Shown one piece after another: positions 1 to 8,022 of a DNA stretch of 26,167 bases. Every line of letters starts with the position of its first letter. Within the stretch, counting starts at the first letter, position 1. The stretch comes from JACGMN01 sp964522635 (lineage in GTDB: Archaea > Halobacteriota > Syntropharchaeia > Alkanophagales > Methanospirareceae), in NCBI GenBank assembly GCA_964522635.1, contig CAZFWT010000019.1:1-26167 (forward strand), written 5' to 3'. The notes beneath the pieces are model-generated. The model saw only the letters and a list, made by a program, of their open reading frames with translations, was not told the origin of the DNA and did not search any database. The position numbers and the translations under genes were made by a program.

Positions 1-204
1 TTCAAGATACTGGCACTCCTCGCGCTGCTCATCGGGTTCGGCGTGCTTGCGGGCATCATCCTCCTCGTGGTCATCGCGGGCATCCTGGTGATCGTCGCTC
101 TGCCCTACTACATGGTTACGAAAGAGCCAACGATCGATGAGCAGGGCTCGTACTCCTTAGCGGATGTCAAGGGCAAGGACGAGGAAGAGAAAAGGAGCGA
201 CTGA
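1..204 (+). CDS. C-terminal part of a small membrane protein (5' end outside window)
   Basis: Frame 1 is open from the first base to a TGA at 202-204, giving 67 residues of a protein whose start lies outside the window. The first 40 or so residues are almost entirely hydrophobic (Leu, Ile, Val, Ala, Gly) and form one long or two closely spaced membrane helices ending near a Tyr-Tyr-Met. A short, highly charged tail rich in Lys, Glu and Asp follows, presumably cytoplasmic. No family is recognisable from this piece. The gene converges on the MutS-type gene, with 46 bp between the two stop codons. Confidence 0.6.
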   Translation, partial: FKILALLALLIGFGVLAGIILLVVIAGILVIVALPYYMVTKEPTIDEQGSYSLADVKGKDEEEKRSD

Positions 205-210
205 TAGTCT

Positions 211-241
211 CTCGAGTCCGTGCGTGCGTGCGTGCCTCGAG
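211..241. repeat. GTGC short tandem repeat between two CTCGAG palindromes
   Basis: Between the two convergent stop codons lies CTCGAG (211-216), then tandem GTGC units (about 220-235), then a second CTCGAG (236-241). The two copies can pair as a 6-bp stem with a loop of about 19 nt. No T-tract follows, so a role as a terminator is uncertain; it may be a simple slippage repeat. Confidence 0.5.
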
Positions 242-250
242 GCGAAGCCG

Positions 251-2236
251 TTACGGCCATTCATCCCGCTCCTGCTCGAGCGCCTGTAAGATCTCCTGGT
301 ATACCGTTCTCAGCTTCGCCTTACGTACACGGCCCATGAGCTTCGTGATCACCAGCTCAGGTGTACTCGAGCCGATATGATTAAAGAGCGGCTGACGGTC
401 CACGATAATGCTACCGGTAGCATCCAGACCTTCAGACTCGATGCCATCGACCCGTACTTTCTTCATGTCGATGTGCGGCCGCAGCTCGTGGATCAGATGC
501 GTGATCATCACCGCGCGCGTGTTGGCGGGCAAATGATTGAGCACAGCGGCCATGATCCGGCCCATCGCGCCCGGCTCGGTGAGTGCCTCTAACTCGTCGA
601 TGAGCACGACCTTCGGGCCTTCGCGCATGAAGATCCGGCTCAGGGCACGCATGGAATATTCAAACGAGCCGGTCTTCTTGATCATCTTCCGACGGTAGAG
701 GTACAGGGGCAGCAGCGGTATCTCCGCGCGTTCCGCAGGCACCGACAGCCCGAGCTCAGTGAGAATCATCGAGGTCGCGAGCGTAATCAGCAAGCAGGTC
801 TTGCCGCCACTGTTCGCGCCCGTAAGGATGGCCACTGGAAGGGGTGTCGCGCCGAAAATGCCCAGATCCGTGCTCCCGACCGAGTACGAGACTGGCACGA
901 CCGTCTCGCCGCCTTTGAGCTCCTCGTCCACCAGAAAGAGGTTCCGGCCCTTGATCACACCCAGACCAGCAGCACCGATCTCGGGGATGGTGAGCCCGAA
1001 ATCATGGCTGAAGCGCGCAACCGCGAGGAGGAAATCGAGATAGAAGAGTCGCTTGAGCGCGGTATTCACCGCTTCCTCATATGGCATCAGCCGTGCAGCA
1101 TAGTCTCGCAACCTGAAGTACCGCTGTTCAGCGATTCGCCGTGTGTGGCGCTCCTGGAGCCGCATGGTGCGCACCCGTGAGAATTCGAACGGTGGCCCAC
1201 GCTCCAGATTCTCGTACGCGCTCTCCCAGAGCAGATCACGATCCTCGCCGCCGAGCTGTAGCTCGTCCGCCATGCTCATCACGACCTTATCAAGATACTC
1301 TTTGAAGTCCTCAGCACCGCCACCAGTCTGCGCAATAAAGCTCGCTTCCTGGTTGATCGCCTCCTCCCAGCTGAGGAGTGTATCCGCGAAATTGACTTTG
1401 TGGACGCTTTCCTCGCCTGCTAGCCCAGCTAAGAGCGCCAATACCGTTTCTAAATCCGCTCGTGAGATATCCTCAAAAAGCGCTGACGCTTTCAGCTCCG
1501 CAAACTCAGTGACGAGCTGAACGACTGCGGCAATCGCAGCGCTTTTGACACGGAACGATTGAACCACGAACTCGGGATAGATGATACGTACATCCGCCAC
1601 TGCATCCTCAGGAATGCTGATGATGCCCGGCTCGTCGAGCACGCTCTCGCCCTCGTCAGCAACGGCAAGTATATGTGATGCCTCGTGGAGGAGCGCCTGC
1701 GCCTTCGTAGCAGAATCAACGAGGGCTACACGGACATAATCGCCGTACCGTTCCTGTAGCTTCGATTCGAGCCCGCGCCGCCGCGTCGCGATCACGGGCG
1801 GGCTATCGAACCGTATCGGCGAGATCTCTGCCTTTGCTAACAATTCCTGTACCGCTGCGATCTGCTCCTCACCCAGGAGGTCGTGCAGCCGTATGCCCTC
1901 GCGCACATCATCAAACCGCTTTCGCAGTGCGTCAGGATCCAGCGTCGGCGTGCGCGTAGTGCACGTCGCCATGCCGGTCTTCGTGACCGCGTAGGACGCG
2001 AGAAGCTTCACAATCTCGCGCAGTATCTCCCGTGTCTCGTTCGTGCAGAGTACCTCGCGCACCGTGAAGCCTGCCGCACGCTCGTTCGCCTTCAGCACCA
2101 CCTTCTCCGCTTCTTTTACTGCTATGCCAAGCAGCGAAGCGAGCGTATCGACCGCAGAGAAGGCCACAGCGTCCGCGACCGAGGCGTGCAGGAACAGCGG
2201 TACCGAAGAGGAAGGGGGTTCAGATTGAGCGCTCAT
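251..2236 (-). CDS. MutS-related ATPase (archaeal MutS2/MutS-domain protein)
   Basis: This 661-residue protein carries a MutS-type ABC ATPase domain in its last 230 residues. Walker A is GANSGGKT at about 473-480, the Walker B/D-loop region is VVLIDELEA at about 543-551, and the His-switch-like ITH is at 578-580. The middle (about 220-400) is helical and charged, like the MutS lever/clamp core. I see no N-terminal mismatch-recognition domain with its Phe-x-Glu motif, and no C-terminal Smr nuclease domain, so it is neither a canonical MutS1 nor a full bacterial MutS2. Residues 30-60 could form a helix-hairpin-helix, which is a guess. MutS-family ATPases act on mismatches, branched DNA or recombination intermediates; the substrate here is unknown. 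The gene is monocistronic and divergent from the gene at 2323. Confidence 0.8.
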   Translation of the reverse strand: MSAQSEPPSSSVPLFLHASVADAVAFSAVDTLASLLGIAVKEAEKVVLKANERAAGFTVREVLCTNETREILREIVKLLASYAVTKTGMATCTTRTPTLDPDALRKRFDDVREGIRLHDLLGEEQIAAVQELLAKAEISPIRFDSPPVIATRRRGLESKLQERYGDYVRVALVDSATKAQALLHEASHILAVADEGESVLDEPGIISIPEDAVADVRIIYPEFVVQSFRVKSAAIAAVVQLVTEFAELKASALFEDISRADLETVLALLAGLAGEESVHKVNFADTLLSWEEAINQEASFIAQTGGGAEDFKEYLDKVVMSMADELQLGGEDRDLLWESAYENLERGPPFEFSRVRTMRLQERHTRRIAEQRYFRLRDYAARLMPYEEAVNTALKRLFYLDFLLAVARFSHDFGLTIPEIGAAGLGVIKGRNLFLVDEELKGGETVVPVSYSVGSTDLGIFGATPLPVAILTGANSGGKTCLLITLATSMILTELGLSVPAERAEIPLLPLYLYRRKMIKKTGSFEYSMRALSRIFMREGPKVVLIDELEALTEPGAMGRIMAAVLNHLPANTRAVMITHLIHELRPHIDMKKVRVDGIESEGLDATGSIIVDRQPLFNHIGSSTPELVITKLMGRVRKAKLRTVYQEILQALEQERDEWP

Positions 2237-2322
2237 GATCTCAGTCTCCTGTAAGTGCCTTCATCTCCTCACTATTTAGCTTATTCATTCTATTACTTCG
2301 CGCCGCTATAATATGGTAAGGA

Positions 2323-3066
2323 ATGCACCGCTTGATTCCCAAACTCATGCTCGGCACCTCGCCGTTCATTGGCGCCGGCCAGTTCGGTACGAAAGCCTAC
2401 GATTACCAGCAGCGGTTCTTGTGCAACGAGCGCAACATGACGCGGCTGTTCATCAAATCCGCGTTGCTCGGGGTCGCGGCAGTGCAGCTCATCGCTTACG
2501 AGCCCCTGATCAACGCATTGAACGCCGCGCGGGAGGAGCTGGAAGCGGATTTCGTCGTGGCCGTCACGATTCCGAGCGGGCGAGCGTTTGAACGGTATGT
2601 AGAGCTGCTTAAACCGTTACCGCCGGAGTTTATCGCGATCCATGCGCTCTCCTGCGACGCGCTCGACCCGCGGATCACTGGGTGGATCAAGGAGATCCAG
2701 GCTGCGGGCTCGTCATCCGGTGCGGCAACGCATCTTCCCGGCGAGACGATTCCAGAGCTTGATGCTGCCGGATTCGCGTTCGCGGTGTACTTCGCGCCGC
2801 TTAATATCGTGGGCTATGCCATGGCGCCCGACTATGCAAGCACGCTGCAAGCCCTCGATCGCACGGAAAAGCAAGTGATCGCGATAAAACCGCTGGCTGC
2901 CGGTCGCGTGAAACCGACGCGGGACGTATTCGAATTCCTGTACCGCCATGTCGACTCGGTGAGCGTAGGAATCGTCTCGGAAGCGGAGATGGAGGAGACC
3001 TATGCAGCGGCGAAAACAGTGGCTGGTGAGACTGGTCTTCAGAGCGATAGGCAAAAGGAGCTATGA
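2323..3066 (+). CDS. Aldo/keto-reductase-like TIM-barrel protein
   Basis: This is a 247-residue soluble protein. The N-terminus (LMLGTSPFIGAGQFG, from residue 8) resembles the first strand and loop of aldo/keto-reductase-type barrels. The C-terminal stretch IAIKPLAAGR, followed by a segment about repeated 'VSVGIVSEAEMEETY', resembles the late barrel strands and the C-terminal 'index' region of that superfamily. It is shorter than typical reductases (about 300 residues), and I cannot place the full catalytic Asp/Tyr/Lys/His set, so activity is uncertain. The ATG is preceded only by a weak AAGGA too close to the start. The stop codon overlaps the next start in an ATGA, so it is translationally coupled to the FAD oxidoreductase gene and probably acts with it. 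Confidence 0.6.
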   Translation: MHRLIPKLMLGTSPFIGAGQFGTKAYDYQQRFLCNERNMTRLFIKSALLGVAAVQLIAYEPLINALNAAREELEADFVVAVTIPSGRAFERYVELLKPLPPEFIAIHALSCDALDPRITGWIKEIQAAGSSSGAATHLPGETIPELDAAGFAFAVYFAPLNIVGYAMAPDYASTLQALDRTEKQVIAIKPLAAGRVKPTRDVFEFLYRHVDSVSVGIVSEAEMEETYAAAKTVAGETGLQSDRQKEL

Positions 3067-4424
3067 CTCAGCGGATCGTGATTATCGGCGGGGGCGCGGC
3101 AGGAATTGACGTTCTTGAGTTCTTGCTCCGGGAGCAGACTGAGCGCGAAAAGGCTGAAATCACCCTGATAAAGCGAGAGCAGGAGGGGTTCTTCTCGAGC
3201 TGCGGCTTGCCATTCGCGCTGCAGGGGCGTTACGAGCTGAACGAGCTTGTCCTTTTCGAGCCCGAATTCTATCGCGAGAAAGGGGTGGACTTCAAGACGG
3301 GGACCGAAGTGACAGGTATCAATGTACCGGGAAATTTTGTCCAGCTTGCAACTGGAGAAGAGTTCCCTTATGATGCTCTCGTCATAGCCACGGGGAGCAG
3401 GCCGTTTCTTCCCCAGATCCCCGGAACGACTCTTGAGGGCGTTTTCACGCTCTGGAGCCGTGCAGATGGCGAACGGCTCAAAGCCGTGCTGGATGGTGAG
3501 GGGCCGAAAAACGCGGTCGTTATCGGTGGTGGCATGATCGGGCTGCAAGCCGCCGTTGCATTCGCCCGGAACGGGTTGAAGACCACGGTTGTGGAGTGTT
3601 GTCCGTCCCTGCTCCCGGCGATTCTGGACCCCGATATGGCTTCGGTCGTGCATAAATGGCTGCGCAACGATGTCACGTTCCAGCTTGGGCGATCGGTGCG
3701 TGCAATTGAAGGTGCGGGGCACGTTGTCTCAGTGAGTGTAAATGAAGAAGCTATCGCGACCGATCTCGTGCTGATCGCGGCGGGGATGCGGCCCAATGTG
3801 GAGCTTGCGCGGGAGGCAGGACTAGCAATCGGTGCATGCGGCGGAATCGTGGTCGATCAATCGCTGCGGGTCAAGAGAGCAGGATCATACCTGAATAACG
3901 TATATGCGCTCGGCGATTGTATCGAGGCAATCGATGCGGTCACGAAACGATCACGACTCAGTCAGCTCGCCTCCACCGCATTGATACAGGCGCGGGTTGT
4001 CACGAGCAATCTGCGTGGTGGTACTGCTACGTACGAGGGGTGCTTGAGCCCAACCGTGGCCGCTATTGGAGGCCTGCAGGTGGGTAGCGTCGGAGTTACC
4101 ACCGCGTACGCGCGGAGCTGCGAAATGAACGTAACGGCAGGTACCGCGATCACGTACACAAAGGCGCGCTTCTTCCCCACCCGGAAGCTGATCGTCGCGA
4201 AATTGCTCTTCGACCCGGATACCGAGAAACTGATAGGCACGCAGCTCGTTTCGGAGGAAGGCATCGCGGAGCGGATCAATGAGCTGACCCTGGCGATCAA
4301 AGCAGGTGCCACTGCTACGGACCTCATCATGAGAGAGCGGTGCTTCGAGCCCTCCCTCACTATGGTCGAGGATGTTATTGTGGACGCGGCGATGAAAGCG
4401 CGCAAACGAGATACCACACCGTAA
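3063..4424 (+). CDS. FAD-dependent NAD(P)-disulfide oxidoreductase (CoA-disulfide reductase/NADH oxidase type)
   Basis: This 453-residue protein has the full two-dinucleotide-fold architecture of the class III disulfide reductases. The FAD-binding glycine motif IIGGGAAG is at about 7-14 and the redox-active single cysteine sits in SSCGLPFA (Cys47). An ATGSRP motif lies near 110, the NAD(P)-binding IGGGMIGLQ near 155-163, and a second FAD motif YALGDCIE near 280. The C-terminal 120 residues form the dimerisation domain. CoA-disulfide reductases, NADH oxidases and NADH-dependent persulfide reductases share this layout and one active cysteine, and sequence alone does not separate them. No rhodanese domain is fused. 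The start overlaps the preceding stop (ATGA). A likely role is thiol/disulfide or sulfur redox homeostasis in the cytoplasm of an anaerobe. Confidence 0.85.
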   Translation: MTQRIVIIGGGAAGIDVLEFLLREQTEREKAEITLIKREQEGFFSSCGLPFALQGRYELNELVLFEPEFYREKGVDFKTGTEVTGINVPGNFVQLATGEEFPYDALVIATGSRPFLPQIPGTTLEGVFTLWSRADGERLKAVLDGEGPKNAVVIGGGMIGLQAAVAFARNGLKTTVVECCPSLLPAILDPDMASVVHKWLRNDVTFQLGRSVRAIEGAGHVVSVSVNEEAIATDLVLIAAGMRPNVELAREAGLAIGACGGIVVDQSLRVKRAGSYLNNVYALGDCIEAIDAVTKRSRLSQLASTALIQARVVTSNLRGGTATYEGCLSPTVAAIGGLQVGSVGVTTAYARSCEMNVTAGTAITYTKARFFPTRKLIVAKLLFDPDTEKLIGTQLVSEEGIAERINELTLAIKAGATATDLIMRERCFEPSLTMVEDVIVDAAMKARKRDTTP

Positions 4425-4437
4425 GGGTGAGAAGGTT

Positions 4438-4899
4438 ATGATCCCTTTGAGCGATACCGAGATGCTTGTGCTGCGTGGAACCACCGGCACCGTAGCCATC
4501 GTCAAGGTCGGAAGGCACAGCCAGTTCCTCGTGGAGACGCCCGACCGCGAGATCGTCCTGGGGCTCAACCCCGAAGATGTCCTGGTCGCCTCAGGATTCG
4601 GTACCGATGAGAAAATCCGTAATGGATTACGCTGCGTACTCTACATGATCCGCGAAGTGAACAGCCCGTTGATCGTCTTACCAAAAGATCATCCGGCAAC
4701 GAAACGGCTGAAGATCGTGGTCGCCGCGGGCAAGCGGGTCGTGCTGAGCTGTAAGATCACGCCGGGCACGCATCCCGAGCAGCATCTGCTCTGTGGCGTC
4801 GGGGAATTCGAAGGCGTCGAAATCCTGGGCGTCGAGGGCGGCGTGGAGCTCAGGGGCTTACCGGAGGGAGCGAGCTACGAGACGAAGAGCTTTCTGTAA
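4438..4899 (+). CDS. Conserved-looking hypothetical protein
   Basis: This 153-residue soluble protein has no family I recognise. It is predicted to be mainly beta, with alternating hydrophobic residues, many glycines, and two segments ending in LNPEDVLVA and LLCGVGEFEG. There is no signal peptide or membrane helix, and there are only two cysteine-containing segments, with no metal-binding spacing. A GGTGAG-type Shine-Dalgarno at about 4426-4431 supports the ATG. It starts 13 bp after the disulfide reductase stop and is probably the third gene of that operon. A T6 run follows 25 bp after its stop. Confidence 0.65.
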   Translation: MIPLSDTEMLVLRGTTGTVAIVKVGRHSQFLVETPDREIVLGLNPEDVLVASGFGTDEKIRNGLRCVLYMIREVNSPLIVLPKDHPATKRLKIVVAAGKRVVLSCKITPGTHPEQHLLCGVGEFEGVEILGVEGGVELRGLPEGASYETKSFL

Positions 4900-4917
4900 G
4901 CGTGTTCATGCTCGGTG

Positions 4918-4932
4918 CGACTCTTTTTTATC
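4918..4932 (+). terminator. T-tract terminator after the 2323-4899 operon
   Basis: A T6 run (4924-4929) flanked by pyrimidines lies 25 bp after the stop of the hypothetical gene and just before the proB promoter. Archaeal RNA polymerase terminates on such U-tracts without needing a hairpin. No hairpin is visible here. Confidence 0.45.
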
Positions 4933-4947
4933 CCCCTTGTTTGTAAC

Positions 4948-4955
4948 TATAAATA
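4948..4955 (+). promoter_or_regulatory. TATA box for proB
   Basis: TATAAATA is centred about 26 bp before the A of the proB ATG (4976). Archaeal transcription starts about 25-27 bp after the TATA centre, so the mRNA probably begins at or next to the start codon. Confidence 0.6.
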
Positions 4956-4975
4956 AAGAGGAGCTCTAAGAGGAG

Positions 4976-6127
4976 ATGGCCAGCGAACAAAGCGTATCAC
5001 CAGCGAATCGTACTGTACGAGACTTCTCAGGTGCGACCCGGATCGTGGTTAAGGTCGGTACCAGCAACCTGACCGATGAGCAGTATCGGCTCGATCCGTA
5101 CCGGGTGGAGAAGATCGTACGAGAGCTCGTTGAGTTGAAGAAACGCGGAAAAGAGGTCATTCTCGTGACGTCGGGCGCGATCGGTGCGGGCATGGGGAAA
5201 CTGAACCTGAAGCAGCGGCCACGCGATATCAAGGTCCTGCAGGCCGCGGCTGCAGTCGGTCAGACCGTCCTCATGAATACGTACGATACTTACTTCTCTG
5301 CAGCTAATCTGACGATCGCGCAGATCCTGCTGACACATGGTGCCTTCTTCAACCGGCGGCGGTACCTCAATCTGCGGAACACTCTGCATACCCTGCTCAA
5401 GGCCGGGGTGGTCCCGATCGTGAACGAGAACGATACCGTGGCCGTCGATGAGATCAAGCTGGGCGATAACGACAATCTCTCAGCGCTCGTGGCGAGCAAT
5501 CTCGAGGCCGATTTGCTCATCATTCTCTCGGACGTCGACGGCCTGTATACCGCCAACCCCAAACGGAACGAGGATGCCGAGTTCATCTCTGTGGTCACGG
5601 AGATCACTCCGGAGCTGGAGCAGAGCGCGGAAAAAGGCGGGAAGACGGGCGTCGGCGGTATGAAGACGAAGCTCGAGGCTGCGAAGGTCGTGATGAAGGC
5701 GGGTATCCCGATGGTGATCGTCAACGGCAGAGAAGAGAACATTCTCGTGCGCGTCATCGAGGGCGAACCGGTCGGCACGCTCTTTATGCCCGCGCAGAAG
5801 GACTTGAACGGGCGAAGGCACTGGATCCGGTTCGCATCCTCGGTAAAAGGCATGATCGCGGTTGATGACGGCGCGAAGCGGGCATTGATCGAGAATGGCA
5901 GCAGCTTGCTCGCCTCAGGGATCATCAGGGTGGAGAAGGAGTTCAAGAGCGGCGATTCGGTCAGTATTGTGGATGCAAAGGGTGTCGCGTTCGCAAAAGG
6001 CATCACGAACTATTCGAGCCGGGAGATCGTGCAGATAAAGGGCGCGAAATCGCACGAGATCGAGCGGATTTTGGGCAGTAAAGAGGGTACTGAAGTCATC
6101 TACCGGGGGAATATGGTGTTGCTCTGA
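4976..6127 (+). CDS. proB: Glutamate 5-kinase
   Basis: Phosphorylates L-glutamate to gamma-glutamyl phosphate, the first and normally feedback-controlled step of proline synthesis. The 383-residue protein has the amino-acid kinase fold: KVGTS at about 26-30, VTSGAIGAGM near 65, NENDTVAVDE near 150, and the ATP-site region SDVDGLY near 185. A C-terminal PUA domain from about residue 285 matches the two-domain bacterial form. The first 20 residues are an N-terminal extension before the first strand. AGGAG directly abuts the ATG, too close to act as a Shine-Dalgarno, while the upstream TATA box predicts a leaderless transcript starting at this ATG. The neighbouring proA makes the next step. Confidence 0.95.
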   Translation: MASEQSVSPANRTVRDFSGATRIVVKVGTSNLTDEQYRLDPYRVEKIVRELVELKKRGKEVILVTSGAIGAGMGKLNLKQRPRDIKVLQAAAAVGQTVLMNTYDTYFSAANLTIAQILLTHGAFFNRRRYLNLRNTLHTLLKAGVVPIVNENDTVAVDEIKLGDNDNLSALVASNLEADLLIILSDVDGLYTANPKRNEDAEFISVVTEITPELEQSAEKGGKTGVGGMKTKLEAAKVVMKAGIPMVIVNGREENILVRVIEGEPVGTLFMPAQKDLNGRRHWIRFASSVKGMIAVDDGAKRALIENGSSLLASGIIRVEKEFKSGDSVSIVDAKGVAFAKGITNYSSREIVQIKGAKSHEIERILGSKEGTEVIYRGNMVLL

Positions 6128-6216
6128 GTTCTCGTAGCAGAAATTCAGCCTGTATCCCGGATAATCAGAACGATTTCTTATCTTCGTGCAGTCTTTTAAC
6201 GAACGGTTGAAAGGCA

Positions 6217-6226
6217 CTTATAAAAT
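6217..6226 (+). promoter_or_regulatory. TATA box for the hicB-proA unit
   Basis: CTTATAAAAT lies about 59 bp before the GTG start at 6280 and predicts a start site near 6247. The leader of about 33 nt contains a strong GAGGTGA (6267-6273) 6 nt before the GTG. Confidence 0.5.
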
Positions 6227-6279
6227 GGTCTTCCCTGTGGTATATGAAGATGACTGGATATCACGTGAGGTGATAAAAA

Positions 6280-6498
6280 GTGCCTGAACGTCTTGTGTCC
6301 ATAAAGATAGAGGAGCTTGAAGAAGGCGGCTACCTCGCAACGAGTGGTACGCTCCAGGGGCTCATCGCGCAGGGGCGAACGATCGCGGAGACGATGGAGA
6401 TCGCCCAGGATGTAGCATGGAAACTGATTGAATCCTCTATCGAGCATGGCGACCCGCCTTACATAGTGAGAAAGGCCGACTCTAGAGATCTCCTCTGA
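6280..6498 (+). CDS. HicB-like (UPF0150) small protein, no HicA partner visible
   Basis: This 72-residue protein resembles the N-terminal domain of HicB antitoxins: a short beta-sheet segment (SIKIEELEEGGYLATS), a 'L-x-G-x-x-x-x-G-x-T' turn near residues 24-33, then a helix ending in AWKLIES. HicB proteins normally neutralise HicA mRNA-cleaving toxins and usually carry a DNA-binding C-terminus; none is present. No HicA-like ORF lies on either side. The GTG start is supported by GAGGTGA 6 nt upstream. The gene sits between proB and proA in the same orientation, 101 bp before proA, and probably shares a transcript with it. Such solitary HicB-fold proteins are common in archaea and their role is unknown. 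Confidence 0.7.
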   Translation: MPERLVSIKIEELEEGGYLATSGTLQGLIAQGRTIAETMEIAQDVAWKLIESSIEHGDPPYIVRKADSRDLL

Positions 6499-6599
6499 GT
6501 CGTCTCCGGACGTTTCCGATGGTGGCGAGATCGACTACAACAACATAAGATAATCATTCTCCAGATCTATCAGGTTCATAACCGGAGGGGGTTGTAAAG

Positions 6600-7970
6600 A
6601 TGGCAGAGGGGAAGGAGGAGACCGTAGGAAAGGCCGGCAGGGGTATCGTGGAGAAGGCGAAGATGGCGCGCGCGGCCGCGCTGAACCTGGCCAACGCGTC
6701 GACGGCAGCAAAGGACGCGGCACTGCTGCGTATCGCCGCGGCACTTGATGAGCATCGTGAGGTGTTGCTGGCCGCGAATAAGCAGGACGTTGAGCTCGCA
6801 TCCCGGTTGGTGGCCGAAGGGCAGATGTCCAAAGCGCTGCTCGATCGATTGAAGCTGACCGATGCGAAGATCGACGAGATGATCCTGAGCGTGAAGGACG
6901 TTGCGAAGCTGGAGGATCCGGTGGGTAAGACGCTCTCTGCGATGGAGCTGGATACCGATTTAGAGCTCTATCAGGTCGCCTGCCCGATCGGCGTGATCGG
7001 CGCGATCTTCGAATCACGGCCCGACGTGCTCGTGCAAATCTCCGCGCTCTGTCTCAAGACCGGCAACGCTGTCCTGCTCAAGGGCGGCTCGGAGGCGCGC
7101 AGCACGAACGAAGCGCTTTTTGCGGTGGTCGCGGAGGCGGCATCTGCGGGCGAGGGCATCCCGGACGGGTGGATTCAACTGCTGGAGACGCGTGAGGATG
7201 TCGATGCGATGCTGAAACTGCACGAGTATATCGATCTCATTGTGCCGCGCGGGAGCGATCAATTCGTGCGCTACATCCAGGACCATTCGAGCATTATGGT
7301 GCTGGGGCATTCCGAAGGGATCTGCCACGTCTACGTTGATCGCGATGCTGATGTGCCTATGGCGCTCGAGATCTGCTACGATGCGAAGGTGCAATATCCT
7401 GCGGTTTGCAACGCTGCGGAGACCTTACTGGTGGATGCTGCGATCGCCGGTGAGTTCCTGCCCCGGATGGTCGAGCGATATCTTGAAGCAGGCGTAGAGA
7501 TCCGCGGGTGCCCGCGAACGCTGGAGCTCATTGAGCGCGAAGGTAAGGCGGGAATAAAGCCGGCCACCGACGACGACTGGCGGACCGAATACAACGATCT
7601 CATCATCTCAGTTAAGATAGTTGATGGCGTTGACGAGGCCATCGCGCATATCAACACCTACGGATCCGGCCATACCGACGCCATCGTCACGGGAAATAAG
7701 GTGACCGCGTTGAAGTTCTTGCGGTTCGTTGATTCGTCCTCAGTGATGCAGAACGCGTCAACGCGGTTCAGCGACGGATTCAGGTACGGCAAGGGCGCTG
7801 AGGTCGGGATCAGCACGTATAAAGTGCACGCACGCGGCCCGGTGGGCCTGGAAGGTCTGGTGATCTATAAATACCTGGTCATGGGTGCAGGGCAGGTCGT
7901 CGCCACGTACGTTGGTAAGGCTGCAAAGCCATTCACGCACCGGAAATTGACCCGGAGCTTCTCCTTCTAG
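6600..7970 (+). CDS. proA: Gamma-glutamyl phosphate reductase
   Basis: Reduces gamma-glutamyl phosphate with NADPH to glutamate semialdehyde, the second step of proline synthesis. The 456-residue protein belongs to the aldehyde dehydrogenase superfamily. It shows the cofactor-site region GVIGAIFESRPD (about 131-142), LKGGSEA (about 160-166), VPRGSDQFV near 215-223, and the catalytic cysteine in QYPAVCNAAETLL (Cys270). It is somewhat longer than typical bacterial enzymes (about 415-420 residues), partly through about 15 extra N-terminal residues rich in Gly, Lys and Glu. A GGAGGGG Shine-Dalgarno at 6584-6590, 9 nt before the ATG, supports this start and therefore the extension. Confidence 0.95.
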   Translation: MAEGKEETVGKAGRGIVEKAKMARAAALNLANASTAAKDAALLRIAAALDEHREVLLAANKQDVELASRLVAEGQMSKALLDRLKLTDAKIDEMILSVKDVAKLEDPVGKTLSAMELDTDLELYQVACPIGVIGAIFESRPDVLVQISALCLKTGNAVLLKGGSEARSTNEALFAVVAEAASAGEGIPDGWIQLLETREDVDAMLKLHEYIDLIVPRGSDQFVRYIQDHSSIMVLGHSEGICHVYVDRDADVPMALEICYDAKVQYPAVCNAAETLLVDAAIAGEFLPRMVERYLEAGVEIRGCPRTLELIEREGKAGIKPATDDDWRTEYNDLIISVKIVDGVDEAIAHINTYGSGHTDAIVTGNKVTALKFLRFVDSSSVMQNASTRFSDGFRYGKGAEVGISTYKVHARGPVGLEGLVIYKYLVMGAGQVVATYVGKAAKPFTHRKLTRSFSF

Positions 7971-7991
7971 TCTAGAGCCACCGCTGGTTCT

Positions 7992-8013
7992 TTCTCTTCT
8001 CTTCTCTTCTCTT
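7992..8013. repeat. TTCTC short tandem repeat (4 copies)
   Basis: Four exact tandem TTCTC units plus TT lie in the 52-bp gap between the convergent proA and DUF3467-like stops. The pyrimidine-rich strand is the proA mRNA-like strand, so it may serve as a weak U-rich terminator for proA. It is also a likely slippage site. Confidence 0.6.
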
Positions 8014-8022
8014 AACTCAACC

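Noticed and set aside
3039..3722. 227-codon minus-strand frame opposite the disulfide reductase
   Set aside because: No family or ribosome site; the opposite strand has all FAD/NAD motifs.
5290..6006. 238-codon minus-strand frame opposite proB
   Set aside because: Ser/Thr/Phe-rich antisense translation with no domain; proB is full length here.
6499..6599. Possible hicA gene after the HicB-like gene
   Set aside because: No frame of HicA length or with its conserved Gly-Ser-His motif was found between 6127 and 6600 on either strand.
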